From NCBI GenBank assembly GCA_016715795.1, contig JADJXP010000002.1, positions 1,054,001 to 1,118,000 of the forward strand: 64,000 bases of DNA. Direction: 5' to 3'. Below the pieces are notes generated by a model. It saw only the letters and a list, made by a program, of their open reading frames with translations, had not been told where the DNA came from and made no database searches. Position 1 is the stretch's first letter, and every line of letters begins with the position of its first letter. This DNA comes from Chloracidobacterium sp. (GTDB lineage Bacteria > Acidobacteriota > Blastocatellia > Pyrinomonadales > Pyrinomonadaceae). Of this stretch, positions 31,657 through 41,800 are shown in pieces. The translations under genes were made by a program, and so were the position numbers.

Positions 31657-33339
31657 TCAGATGGTTTGCGGCTTTATTTCGACCATGTCGCGACGCCGGT
31701 CAATTGCGTTACGGTGCGAAAATGCCATCAGCATTCCGAGCATCAGAAAGCTCGTAATGAGGCTGAAGCCGCCGTGGCTCACAAACGGTAGCGTGATGCC
31801 CGTCATCGGCAGTGCACGCGTGATGCCGCCGATGTTTACAAGGGCCTGAAAGCCGATAAATGCCGCCAGCCCGACGCAGCAAAGCTTGCTAAACATATCC
31901 CGCGAATCACGAGCCGTTCTGACGCCCGCGGCGACGAAGACGATCAGGGCAAAGGTTACCAACAGCCCTCCAAAAAGTCCAAGCTCTTCTGCAAGGGCCG
32001 CAAATATGTAGTCTGAGTCAGCGACCGGTATCAACTCGGGGTAACCAAGCCCAAGCCCGCGTCCCGTGACACCGCCCGATGCGAGTCCGAACGTCGCCTG
32101 CGCGGGTTGAAACGCGAGGATATCGAACCAGGCCTCGACGTTGATCTTTTTCTGCGCATCCTCAGGGTCTTTTTCGATATCCGCCTGAAAATCAGGATTG
32201 TTCTCTACGTTCTTCTTGTACCATTTTTGGTAGTCGGCGGCCCACCACTCGGTCTCGGGCGTCGGCGGATTAAATCCGTCGAGCCAGAGATGGAATCGCT
32301 GTTGAATGCGGTTCGGCAGTATCTTCTTGACCGGCGCGGCCACGCTCGGAAGCAGCGGTATGCTCTCCTGGGTTTTTACCGGCAAGGCCCCGACGACAAG
32401 GATCGAGATGACCAGGACGACGCTCCCGACCAGCACCAGCCGCTGCGGGAAGCGCCTGACCGCGATCAGATACAGCGTGGCATAGACCGCGCTGAAAACC
32501 ATCATCTGGCCAAAGTCATGCAGGACGAAGAACGGTAAGAACGGCATCACTGCCATGACGACCAACGGGAGCACATCTTTTGCACGCGGAATGCCCCAAT
32601 AGGTGTTGGCAAGGTTCTTATACAGCACCGCAAGGATCGCCGCAAAGCCCAACAGGAAGGGGACTTTGGCCAATTCCCAAGGCGTCATGCCGAGAAACTT
32701 TCCGCGTTCCGCGAGCCCGGCCGGCACCAGCAGTAGGGGAACCGTGATAAGGACGATCAGGAAGCCTTTTTGCTGGACGCGTTCGAGCATATCGCTGCGT
32801 CGAAACACGATAAAAAAGACAAGGAACCCTATGAACCCCAAAACAGGATTGTAAAAACGGCCGCTCAGGAAAACCGATCGCACGGTGTCCTCCGGCGGCC
32901 GCGGCTTCTCGGTCGAGAGGTCGACCGGCGTCGGCGGCGTCTCGGGGAGGCCCATGAACTTCTTCTTTTCAGGAGGATAATTCTCCTGAATGTAGTGCAT
33001 TTGCAGGGTCTTGATCTTTGCCTGCCGGGCCGCAGCCTTGTCTTTCTGCGACGTGTACTCGGGGTCGGTAAACAGTCGGTACTGCATCGTCAGGCCGATC
33101 GAAAAGAGCAGCACTGCCGACGTGTAGATCGTCCAGTTGCCGTCGAAACGCAGAAATTGCTTTATCAAGATCGGTAACACCGCAAGGGCCGCGAGCAGCA
33201 TGATGTTGCGAAAACCGGCCAGCGTCGATGCCTCGTAGCCGCGAATTAGCCCGCCATAGTAGATCGAATAATGCGAGATCGCCGTGATCAGGACGATCAG
33301 CATCAGGATCAGGACATGTGAGGAGGTGCGGTTCTTCAT
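31657..33339 (-). CDS. RodA/FtsW/SpoVE-family peptidoglycan glycosyltransferase
   Basis: SEDS proteins polymerise lipid II into glycan strands. The 560-aa protein has the N-terminal multi-pass part, a long insert at about residues 95-175, and the SEDS C-terminal signatures: FVLHDFGQMMVFSAVYATLY, GRGLGLGYPELIPVADSDYI, FAALAEELGLFGG and GITLPFVSHGGFSLITSFLM. It is longer than typical RodA (about 370-400 aa) because of the insert and an extracellular loop of about 90 residues. ATG 33339 is 4 nt after the PBP stop; the partner transpeptidase next to it supports a RodA-PBP2 type pair. Confidence 0.9.
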   Translation of the reverse strand: MKNRTSSHVLILMLIVLITAISHYSIYYGGLIRGYEASTLAGFRNIMLLAALAVLPILIKQFLRFDGNWTIYTSAVLLFSIGLTMQYRLFTDPEYTSQKDKAAARQAKIKTLQMHYIQENYPPEKKKFMGLPETPPTPVDLSTEKPRPPEDTVRSVFLSGRFYNPVLGFIGFLVFFIVFRRSDMLERVQQKGFLIVLITVPLLLVPAGLAERGKFLGMTPWELAKVPFLLGFAAILAVLYKNLANTYWGIPRAKDVLPLVVMAVMPFLPFFVLHDFGQMMVFSAVYATLYLIAVRRFPQRLVLVGSVVLVISILVVGALPVKTQESIPLLPSVAAPVKKILPNRIQQRFHLWLDGFNPPTPETEWWAADYQKWYKKNVENNPDFQADIEKDPEDAQKKINVEAWFDILAFQPAQATFGLASGGVTGRGLGLGYPELIPVADSDYIFAALAEELGLFGGLLVTFALIVFVAAGVRTARDSRDMFSKLCCVGLAAFIGFQALVNIGGITRALPMTGITLPFVSHGGFSLITSFLMLGMLMAFSHRNAIDRRRDMVEIKPQTI

Positions 33340-33343
33340 TACA

Positions 33344-35203
33344 TCAACGCCGAGCCGGAGCCGCTGGGCCGCCAAGCAGGCCGAGCCGCCTTGCCTCAAG
33401 CAAAATATTTGCTGCGATCGGCGCGGCAGTATCTCCGCCGTACCTGCCTTCGCCGATATTCTCGACAGCTACCATCATAGCTATCAGAGGATTCTCAACG
33501 GGCGCTATGCACAAAAAGAGACCGTCCCATCTCTGCCAAAGCACGGTTTGGAGTTCCTCGTAATACTCGCCCGTCTCTTGATTCTTCTTTCGAACAGGCC
33601 TTTTAACCACCTTGCCCTTGTCGTCGTATTTAGGCACGTCTCTGTCGGCCGTCCCAGTCTTGCCGCCGGTTGAAATACCGGCTCCCATCACCTTTGCGAG
33701 AGCCCTGGTCGCGGTGCCGCCGGCCTCCTGCGTAACGGTTGACATGATGTCGCGGATCTCGCGGGCCTGCTGTGGGCTGAGGACCTGTGAAAAAGCCTGG
33801 GGCGGCTGATCCATCTCGATGCGGGGCTTCATTAGCCTGCCTTCCATGTTCGCCGGGGCTGAGGCGATCAGAGCCAGTTGCAGCGGTGTCACGGTTCCGG
33901 CCCCGCCCTGTCCCATACCGATGATCGCAGATTCATATAGGTTAAGCTTGGCCCCTGTGGTGATCGCCGAGCGTGCCGGGGCGAGAGCGTTGGCGAGCCT
34001 GCGGTTGCTGACATTCCAAATGTCGGCAAAGCGTCCCTGCTTCAACGCGTCCTCGCTGGTCTCAACCGGTGCTATGCCAAAGACAGTCGCCGTCTCGGCC
34101 ATTCGCTCGCGTCCTAGAGCATTGGCCATACGCGAAAAGAACTGGTTGCTCGACTGCCGAAAAGCATCCCGGATCGGGCCACCGCACGAGTGGCATCCTC
34201 CGTGGCCGTCGCAGATCGGCCTTGAGCCGCGGAACGGCGTATAGCAGGGTTCGCCGGGGACGCCCTGCGGCAGATCAGCATTCTGCTTACCGGCCCGATA
34301 GGCCGAGATCATCGTGAAGGTCTTGAACGTCGAGCCCGGCATATAGAATTCGTGCAGGGTCCGGTTGAGCGTCGGCTTGTTCTTCTTGTCGGCTTCGAGC
34401 TTCAGCCATCCAGCCAGCGATTCAGCGTCCGAAAGTTTGTAACTGGGATTCGAGTATGCGGCCAGCAGATCTCCCGTTTGCGGATTCAAGATAACGACCG
34501 CCCCGTTACGGTCGCCGAGCTGCTTCGCCACGAAAGCCTGCAGATTTTTGTCGATCGTGATCTTAACGTCGCGATTCTCAGGCTGAGGCTTCTTGTATTT
34601 GGTCAATATCTCCCACGCCTCGGGCATCGGATCGGCTTCCTGTTTATAGAGCGAACGCTCGAGGCCCGGCGAGCCGCGTTCAGTACCAAGCAGGTGGGCC
34701 ATCTCTTTGTCGAGAGAGAAGGTCCGGTCTATATTGCCGTCCTTATCGAGCTTGTAATACGCAAGTGCGTTTTGCAGTGTACCCGAGCGGTCGAGCATCC
34801 AGCCGCGAAGGCTAGCGGCATTGATCCGGCGGTTGCGAAGGTCTTTGTAACTCAGTTCACTGAATTTTTCATCCCATTCATCCGCGTAGAAGGCCCAGTA
34901 GAACTGTGATCCGAAGACGAATAATGCAAGGATAACGAAGACGACCTGCCAGACCATCAAGCTCCGGTTAGCGATAGTCTGGGTGAGTTTGCGAGCAGCC
35001 TTTGATGGCAGGTCGCGCTCAAACGTGAACTTTCGGCGACGGAAATTCTCGATGAACGTCAGGATCAAAAAAGCGAGCAGGATCGCGACCGCGAAGAGAT
35101 ATATTATCGATAGCCCGGCCGGCGTGCGCTCGAGTATCTGCCCGCCAAAGATACTCTCAGGTCGAAAACGGGACAGGTCAATAAGAAAGAGCTTAAGCAT
35201 CAT
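33344..35203 (-). CDS. Class B penicillin-binding protein (PBP2-type transpeptidase)
   Basis: It cross-links peptidoglycan at the outer face of the inner membrane. The 619-aa protein has one N-terminal hydrophobic segment pair, a dimerisation-like region, and the transpeptidase domain with all catalytic motifs: the active-site Ser in MPGSTFKTF, SSN in RQSSNQFF, and KTG in STGGKTGTADRD. A Cys-containing insert (CDGHGGCHSCGG) lies between the first two motifs and may form disulfides. It sits between an FHA protein (4-nt overlap) and a RodA/FtsW partner. Confidence 0.92.
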   Translation of the reverse strand: MMLKLFLIDLSRFRPESIFGGQILERTPAGLSIIYLFAVAILLAFLILTFIENFRRRKFTFERDLPSKAARKLTQTIANRSLMVWQVVFVILALFVFGSQFYWAFYADEWDEKFSELSYKDLRNRRINAASLRGWMLDRSGTLQNALAYYKLDKDGNIDRTFSLDKEMAHLLGTERGSPGLERSLYKQEADPMPEAWEILTKYKKPQPENRDVKITIDKNLQAFVAKQLGDRNGAVVILNPQTGDLLAAYSNPSYKLSDAESLAGWLKLEADKKNKPTLNRTLHEFYMPGSTFKTFTMISAYRAGKQNADLPQGVPGEPCYTPFRGSRPICDGHGGCHSCGGPIRDAFRQSSNQFFSRMANALGRERMAETATVFGIAPVETSEDALKQGRFADIWNVSNRRLANALAPARSAITTGAKLNLYESAIIGMGQGGAGTVTPLQLALIASAPANMEGRLMKPRIEMDQPPQAFSQVLSPQQAREIRDIMSTVTQEAGGTATRALAKVMGAGISTGGKTGTADRDVPKYDDKGKVVKRPVRKKNQETGEYYEELQTVLWQRWDGLFLCIAPVENPLIAMMVAVENIGEGRYGGDTAAPIAANILLEARRLGLLGGPAAPARR

Positions 35204-36306
35204 TCCGTCAGGCTCGTTACAGTTTCCGGGGCCTCATCATCGTCCTGTTCCGCCGATCGGGCAACGGTGATGTTTGTCTCGGTTTCGTTGTCAGCGGTCA
35301 ACGGAGCCGCCGAAGCCACAGCAGTTACGGTGACCGGTTCTCCTTCAGCATCGCTCTGGTCATCCGTTTCCTGAGAGCTCTCCGGCCCTTCACGCCCTCG
35401 GAATTCGAAGCCGTCGATCTCTACCGTCTCGCCGGACGGTTCGCCTTCTTCAGCCTGCGTTTCCTGAGCTATGATCACCGGTGCCGGAACGTATTCAAAG
35501 GCCACCGCTACTGTCCCGAAGCGCACCTTGTCGTCGTCGGATACGCTGATCGCCTTGCCGTATGCAATACGCTCGTCGTTGACGAACGTTCCGTTCGTTG
35601 ACCCCGTATCAGCCACGGCAAGCTTGCCGTCAGCTCCTATCGCGAGCGAGGCGTGCGTCTTCGAAACGCTGGTGTGATCTAGGATCAGGTCGTTGCCGCC
35701 GGTGCGGCCGACCGCACGGCTTTGGCCGGGAGGGAATTTCAACTCAACTTCTCTATCCTCACCGTTGTGCTGGAATCGGGCGATGTATCCCGGAGCGGCA
35801 ACCTCTGGCTCGGCAACCTTTTCGATTATCTCCGAGAGATTCATCGCGGGCACCGTGACATTCATCTCGACGTCGCGGTCCTCATCAGTGAACTGCTCAA
35901 AGCTCACCATGAGTTTTACGCCCTGAATGAAATAGTCCGGTTTGACGTCCATGGTCACCGGTGCGTAGGTGTAATAAAGTGAGTCGTTGATGTGGTCGAC
36001 GGTTGCCACCAGCAACTCGCTCTCCAACGCCGCAAGGGCACTCTCGGCGTCCGATGAGAAACGATCCCATTGCATGCGCAGCTTGATATTGTGAGGGACG
36101 ACCACGCCCTTGCCGGGAACGTCCTTGGCCTCAGCATCCAACAACTTCTTTATCCGCTCGATAAGCTCGCTAGTGGCGATGCTGCTTGATGGCGTCCAGC
36201 GCCGTCCGGTAAAGCGATCGACGGTATCGCCAATGCGCGTGAGCACACCACGCACCAGCCAATCTGCCGAAAGCCCTTTCTTTGGAACTGATCGCTCTTG
36301 AGTCAC
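35200..36306 (-). CDS. DUF3662-FHA domain protein (FhaA-like)
   Basis: The 368-aa cytoplasmic protein has an N-terminal DUF3662 domain (residues about 1-150: IERIKKLLDAEAKDVPGKGV, VPHNIKLRM, PVTMDVKPDYFIQGV) and an FHA domain at about 185-280 (AVGRTGGNDLILDHTSVSKT HAS, STNGTFVNDERI). The C-terminus is a long acidic tail. FhaA in Mycobacterium reads kinase-phosphorylated MviN/PknB and tunes wall synthesis. Its stop overlaps the PBP start by 4 nt, making it the first gene of the wall operon. A second protein of this type is at 45120. Confidence 0.88.
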   Translation of the reverse strand: MTQERSVPKKGLSADWLVRGVLTRIGDTVDRFTGRRWTPSSSIATSELIERIKKLLDAEAKDVPGKGVVVPHNIKLRMQWDRFSSDAESALAALESELLVATVDHINDSLYYTYAPVTMDVKPDYFIQGVKLMVSFEQFTDEDRDVEMNVTVPAMNLSEIIEKVAEPEVAAPGYIARFQHNGEDREVELKFPPGQSRAVGRTGGNDLILDHTSVSKTHASLAIGADGKLAVADTGSTNGTFVNDERIAYGKAISVSDDDKVRFGTVAVAFEYVPAPVIIAQETQAEEGEPSGETVEIDGFEFRGREGPESSQETDDQSDAEGEPVTVTAVASAAPLTADNETETNITVARSAEQDDDEAPETVTSLTE

Positions 36307-36523
36307 GTCAGGCCTTTAATCGAGTACTTCTCGAATATTAACTGAACAGCAAAGCAAAAAAAAGTAATCAAAGCATTGCGTTGACTGTGTTCAAACAGTT
36401 ACAATAGTGTTGGAAAAGCTTGAGCATTGATCTTTTCCTATCATAGGGCTCCCTATATCGTGAAATTATGGATATTGATTTTTCAAGAATCTTGACACTC
36501 TTTTGAGGAAATTCCATGGTTCT

Positions 36524-37186
36524 ATGAGTCGACTTGTTTTCCCAAAAAAACACCCACAACGCGAAGGTGGCTTTTCAATGACCGAGTTAATGGTGGTCGT
36601 CGCTGTTCTCATCATAATGGCCGCCATTTCTATTCCGTATCTTGTCAATTATAGGAAGGTCTATCGGTCGGACGATCAGGCGATCAGAATGATGGATATG
36701 ATGCGTGAGGCGGGACAACTCGCGCTCACTCGCCGTCGTTCCGTGCGCCTTGAGATCGATCTGACTGACAATGCAGTCTTGATCATCGACGAACGAGGAA
36801 CAGGCGCGTCCGACGACGAGTTGGTCAAGATGGTTCCACTAGATCAGGCATCCGACATTAGGGTGGACGTGATTCCCAACGGCGTCAGTAAACCGAATCC
36901 CCCGAATTATGCTGATGCTGCTTACACGATCGACACCACTGGCCACAAACGCGGGAGTACGACGGTAATAGGACATTCAGTTTGGGCTACCCGGTATCAA
37001 AGTGACGGATCGGTCGTCAATGGTGCGGGCAATCCGGTCAGTGCGAATCTTTACGTATGGCCACCCGTCTCCGGCGGCAGTTTGACGCCTCGCAACAAAC
37101 TCGAGGTTCGAGCTATCACAATCTTCGGCGGCAGCGGGGCGATCCGGTACTGGAAGCACAATGGTACGACTTTTATCGCGACCTGA
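36524..37186 (+). CDS. Type IV pseudopilin, GspH/FimT-like
   Basis: This 220-aa prepilin has a short basic leader ending at Gly followed by FSMTELMVVVAVLIIMAAIS: the prepilin peptidase site with Glu at mature position 5 and the usual hydrophobic helix. The rest is a beta-rich head with a GspH-like start (LALTRRRSVRLEIDLTDNAV). ATG 36524 is about 13 nt after GAGGAA. It leads a four-gene set with one-base to 18-nt gaps. The 36307-36523 spacer has AT-rich, promoter-like words (TTGACT at 36383, TACAAT at 36403) but no convincing -35/-10 pair. Confidence 0.8.
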   Translation: MSRLVFPKKHPQREGGFSMTELMVVVAVLIIMAAISIPYLVNYRKVYRSDDQAIRMMDMMREAGQLALTRRRSVRLEIDLTDNAVLIIDERGTGASDDELVKMVPLDQASDIRVDVIPNGVSKPNPPNYADAAYTIDTTGHKRGSTTVIGHSVWATRYQSDGSVVNGAGNPVSANLYVWPPVSGGSLTPRNKLEVRAITIFGGSGAIRYWKHNGTTFIAT

Positions 37187-37746
37187 TGACGAACCGCATT
37201 ATGAAACAACCATCACAAGCCGGCTTCTCCTATATTGACGTTATGATCGCGATCGTGATCCTCACGATCGGGATCCTTGCATTGATGGCCGGCATGTCGG
37301 CAGCGGTTCTGCATGCGAAGGGCCAAGATCAACAAATGATCGCCAAGCAAACTGCCGCTTCTACAATGGAGTCGATCATGTCGGTAAAGGAGACCGATCC
37401 GGATCGTATGGGGTGGACCAAGATCGGCAATGTCGGGACCAATCCGATCAACGGTGTGCCGCAGGGCATCTTCGTGGCAGGCATGCAGAATGTTTTTCCG
37501 GATGCGGGGCCTGACCAGATACTCGGAACGTCGGACGATACCGGGACTCCGTCGGTCAGCCTGCAACGCGAGATAGTGATTACGGATCAATGTGACCCTG
37601 ACCGTCCCTCTTACAACTGTCCGATACCGGGCCCGTCGGCGGTGCGCATCCGATCGGTTCAAGTCAAGGTCAGATACTTCGTTGGTTCTCTCGCGCGTGA
37701 GGAGCAATTGACGACGGTTCTAACCGATTATGCAGTCGAGAATTAA
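37186..37746 (+). CDS. PilV-type minor pseudopilin
   Basis: The 186-aa protein has a leader ending QAG before FSYIDVMIAIVILTIGILAL, with Asp in place of the usual Glu at mature position 5, a notable but known change in minor pilins. ATG 37186 overlaps the previous stop as TGATG; ATG 37201 is also possible. The head has two Cys (QCDPDRPSYNC) that could form a disulfide. It probably belongs to the tip or priming complex with its neighbours. Confidence 0.78.
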   Translation: MTNRIMKQPSQAGFSYIDVMIAIVILTIGILALMAGMSAAVLHAKGQDQQMIAKQTAASTMESIMSVKETDPDRMGWTKIGNVGTNPINGVPQGIFVAGMQNVFPDAGPDQILGTSDDTGTPSVSLQREIVITDQCDPDRPSYNCPIPGPSAVRIRSVQVKVRYFVGSLAREEQLTTVLTDYAVEN

Positions 37747-37750
37747 GAAT

Positions 37751-38806
37751 ATGGACAGACCTCGTATTACCCGCGCCGGCCAAGGTGGCTTTTCGCTTCT
37801 CGAACTGATCATTGCAATGGTCGTGTTTACGATTGTCACCGGTTCCATCTTTGGGTTGTTACAGGTTGCTCGGCAAAGTCGAACTGTTGTCAGCGAGAAT
37901 ACCTCGCTCAGCAAGAACGTCAGGCTCGCACTGAATCTCCTGGGTCGGGATACGTATAATGCGGGTTACGGATATCCGCTGCGAAACACGGTTGTGTTGC
38001 CTGACAATCGTGTGTCTGCTCTGCTCGCCATCCCGAACGACATTGATACCTCGCGTGACACCGTTCCGCCGATCATTGCCGGTAACAACATAACCGTCAA
38101 CACCTACAATACTGTGGCCGGCGTCCGCACTGACCAGGTAACATTTCTTTTCAAGGACACCACATTCAATCCTGATGCGGGCGGCGTTTCGCAGCCTCTG
38201 AATATCAATGCAGCGACCACGAGTGGCACTGGTATTGACGAGATCGTTCCCATCTCGGGCAGCAACGGGGTGTGTCGGCGTAACGATATCTATCTGGTTA
38301 CGGGGGCGAACGGTTCGACACTGGGTGTTTCTACAGCTCTTCTGGGGACGAACAAGGTCCAGTTTGCAAATGGTGACGTTCTTGGATTTAACCAGACTGG
38401 GAGTTCAGGCCCGTTGCGCGGCATAGTGACGCCGGCGGCAATGCAGCGCGTGATCATGGTGACCTATTTTGTTACCGGCGACGGGACGCTTACACGCCGT
38501 GAGTACGCAAACGTCCCGCCTGTCGGTCTGCCGATAGGCGTTGTCGATGAACCGTTGGTTTACGGCGTAGAGGACTTCCAGATCGTCTATCTAATGGATG
38601 ACGGGACTACATTGAATAATCCGTCCGCAGGCCCCGATGGTATTGCTGGCACGGCGGACGATACGCCGGCGAATCTCGCAGCCGTTCGGCAGATCCGCTA
38701 CACGGTCAAGGTTCGGTCGACCGAGAAGAACGCCGCCGACCAGTTTTACCGTTTGGACATGAGCTCCACATTCAGTACCAGGAATTTAGGTTACGACGCT
38801 AACTAG
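37751..38806 (+). CDS. PilW-type minor pseudopilin
   Basis: The 351-aa protein has leader GQGG followed by FSLLELIIAMVVFTIVTGSI, a perfect type IV prepilin start with Glu5. The PilW-like head begins KNVRLALNLLGRDTYNAGYG. The C-terminal part ends with PilW-type strands (LAAVRQIRYTVKVRSTEKNA) and has a calcium-like segment (AGPDGIAGTADDT). ATG 37751 is 4 nt after the previous stop; ATG 37730 in the same frame is an alternative. Translation is probably coupled through the cluster. Confidence 0.78.
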   Translation: MDRPRITRAGQGGFSLLELIIAMVVFTIVTGSIFGLLQVARQSRTVVSENTSLSKNVRLALNLLGRDTYNAGYGYPLRNTVVLPDNRVSALLAIPNDIDTSRDTVPPIIAGNNITVNTYNTVAGVRTDQVTFLFKDTTFNPDAGGVSQPLNINAATTSGTGIDEIVPISGSNGVCRRNDIYLVTGANGSTLGVSTALLGTNKVQFANGDVLGFNQTGSSGPLRGIVTPAAMQRVIMVTYFVTGDGTLTRREYANVPPVGLPIGVVDEPLVYGVEDFQIVYLMDDGTTLNNPSAGPDGIAGTADDTPANLAAVRQIRYTVKVRSTEKNAADQFYRLDMSSTFSTRNLGYDAN

Positions 38807-38824
38807 CAAACAGGGAAGGTCAAG

Positions 38825-41800
38825 ATGAACGCGCAATATTCTGCAGATGTTAGGGGATCCGGTGAGCGAGGCTCGGCGATAGTCATTGCTCTTTTTGTGC
38901 TGGCGCTGATCACGGTCTTCGTCGCCTTAGCTTTATCGCGTACGTCGGCCGAGGCCTTTGCCGTTGGTAACGAGACGGCCGAAGCTCGTACATTCTATGC
39001 GGCTCAGGGCAGCCTTGAGACCATGACGCGGAACTTCAACAAGGTGTTTGAGGTGAAGCTGAATCCGACGACGGCCGATATCAACAGCATCAGGAGCGGA
39101 GGAGTTCCCGGACTCTCAAACTACACATTCAATCAGGAACTCGATCCTACTTCGACCCGGCAGACGGTCGTGTTGAGTGGCGGGCCGTTTAGCGGGCTTT
39201 ATGCGATCCGTGACAACTGGCGGCTGCGCACAACGGCGACCGACAATCAGGGAGTTCAGGCCCAGTTGACGCGAAACATCCTTAACAGCCGCATTCCGAT
39301 CTTTCAGTTCGGCATTTTCTTTGAGGACGATCTTGAACTCTTCCGCCCGCCGAGATTCTCATTTGGGGGGCGCGTTCATTCCAACCGAAACTTTTTCGTC
39401 TCGCCCGGCAACGACGGCGTCTATTTTGATTCAAAGGTGACCGCTGTCGGTGAGATCGTTACCGAGACATGGCGTAATTGGTACACAGGGGATTCCTACG
39501 AGGGCACCTATATCAAAAATGCTTCAGGGGTAAACAAGCAGCTGCGTCGGTCGATGGGCAGCGTGCTGAATACCTCTGAGGGGGCGGCTAACAACATCTT
39601 TGCGTCGCAGCCGGACATGCCGCCGAGCAGGGCGAACAGCAGTTTTGCAACACAGGCGGCGATATTTGACGGCAACCTGCAGCATCATGTGCCGCGGCTT
39701 ATCCTGCCGATCAAGGTTGGCTACCCGAACGACCTTGATCGCCTCGTTGAGTTGATAAAGCGGCCTTTGAATGTTGCAACCGGGAGCGGTGGCGACCTCT
39801 ATCAGGACTCCAGCGGCAATCTGGCACCCGTCGTAAATGGTGCTCAGGACGACGACATCATGCGTTCGGAGCGTTATGCGAACAAGCCCGGGATCCGTAT
39901 CAGTCTGGCAGACAGCAAGGCGAAACTTCCGGGCTGCGCTTCCGGCAGTGGAACTGCCGCCGTCACCGGGCCGTGCGGCATTCGCCTCGACGGCAACCGC
40001 GATCCTGGGAACGATGGGGCCGAACCGAGTCCGTCTCCGGCCGCGATGGCAGATCGTGTCCGTGGTTATGAACCAAGACCGATGAAGACTTCGACAAGCG
40101 ACACGGGTTTCAACTACAAACCAACGCGCCTGAATGGCGAGCGGTTCTATACGCAGGGCATGATGCCGTCTGGGCGGACACAGCAGGTGTGGATAAAGGT
40201 CGAGCTGGTATCGATCAATAGCACGACACTTATCCCTGAGACCATAGACATCACGCAGGATTTTCTGAGCCTTGGTGTTACGGAGGAGGTTCCGAACTCG
40301 ATCACGATGACCCACGCCGGTTATACATCGGGAACCAAGGAAAGCTCGATCAATGGAACCGCGACCAGTCCAAGCACGAATCTTACCAGTACGAGCGTTC
40401 AATCGGCCTCCACCTATCCCGACAGCCGGTCGGTGATCAAACTGCAGCGGTTCATGATACCCGGTCCGGCGATTCCGGGTGGGAGCAGCGTACTCTATTC
40501 TTATGGCTCCGAGAATGTCGTGCGGAGGTTCACGGCCGTAGGCACCAATGATACCAATGTGAACAACGGATGTACTTCGGGCTGTACGGCCGGCAATTCG
40601 GCCATGGTTGGCGACAGCTTTACGCCCGATATGGAGCGCTATGCGCATCTGAAGCGGGCGACGGTCAACGGCACAGCGAATGTTGCGATCGTGCCGTTCC
40701 CGATAAAGATGTTCGATACACGTGAGGGGACATACTACGATTCCCGCAGCACGAGCTATTATTCGAACCTGAGCAAGCTCACGCGTAACGGCGTAATGAG
40801 CATAATTGATATCGACGTTGCAAATCTCAGACGCTTTCTGCGCGGGGATTATGACAACCTGTTTCCGACAAACACTCCGTATGCGATCTCGCGGGGCAAC
40901 ATTGGGCTCAAAAGCACCGATGTCCCACAGCGCGAAGGCTGGGTCGTTTCTTTTTCAGACAGGCGAGGTGACGCCGATTTTGATGGCGAGCTCGATATGG
41001 AAGACGTGCTCAGTCTTGCGCCGGGAAATACCGGAAGCTTTCAGGCGAGCGAGGACGTAAACCAGAATGGCGCCCTCGAGGCCAGGTATTGGGGCGCCGG
41101 GAATGACGCACGCGCCGAGACGGAAAAATACAATACAAATGCCATCGTGCCTGACCGCGCGGCCGTGGTTGACCACAAATATTATCGCCGCGGCGTGCGG
41201 CTGATCAACGCGACGGTGCTGCCGGGCGTTTACGACTCATCGACGCCGTCGAATACGCGCGGTTTTACATTTGCGTCTGAGAATGGCGTTTATGTGCAGG
41301 GGAATTATAATGCGACGGGTGTCGCCAGCGTTCCTTCGACCGGCAACACGCCGTTCGATGATTATCTTCCGCAGAATTCGGCCACGCATATTCCCGCTTC
41401 GATCGCGGGTGACGCAGTTACGGTCCTGTCCAATGCCTGGAAAGACGCAAACAGCTTTGCTTCGCCTTACGATCAGGGCGGCCGTCTGGCCAGTAATACC
41501 ACTGACCGGTTCGCGTTGATCTCGGGCGACACGGTAGCGTCGCGCGAACTGACACCGCATCAGGGCGGCGGTTACCCTCGGATGAACGGCGGTGTACATA
41601 ATTTTAAGAGATTCCTTGAGGAGTGGACGGGCAGGCGGCTGGACTATGCGGGATCGCTCATCAATCTCTATAACTCTCGCAACAACGACGGCGCATTCAA
41701 GTGCTGCAACACGGTCTATGATCCGCCTGTGCGCAACTGGGTCTTTGACAGCACCTTTCTCGATCCGACACGTATGCCGCCCGGAACGCCGTTTTTCCAG

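Noticed and set aside
39524..40648. 374-residue minus-strand frame within the PilX-like gene
   Set aside because: It shows Arg/His-rich shadow composition, no ribosome site and no motif; it is antisense to a well-supported gene.
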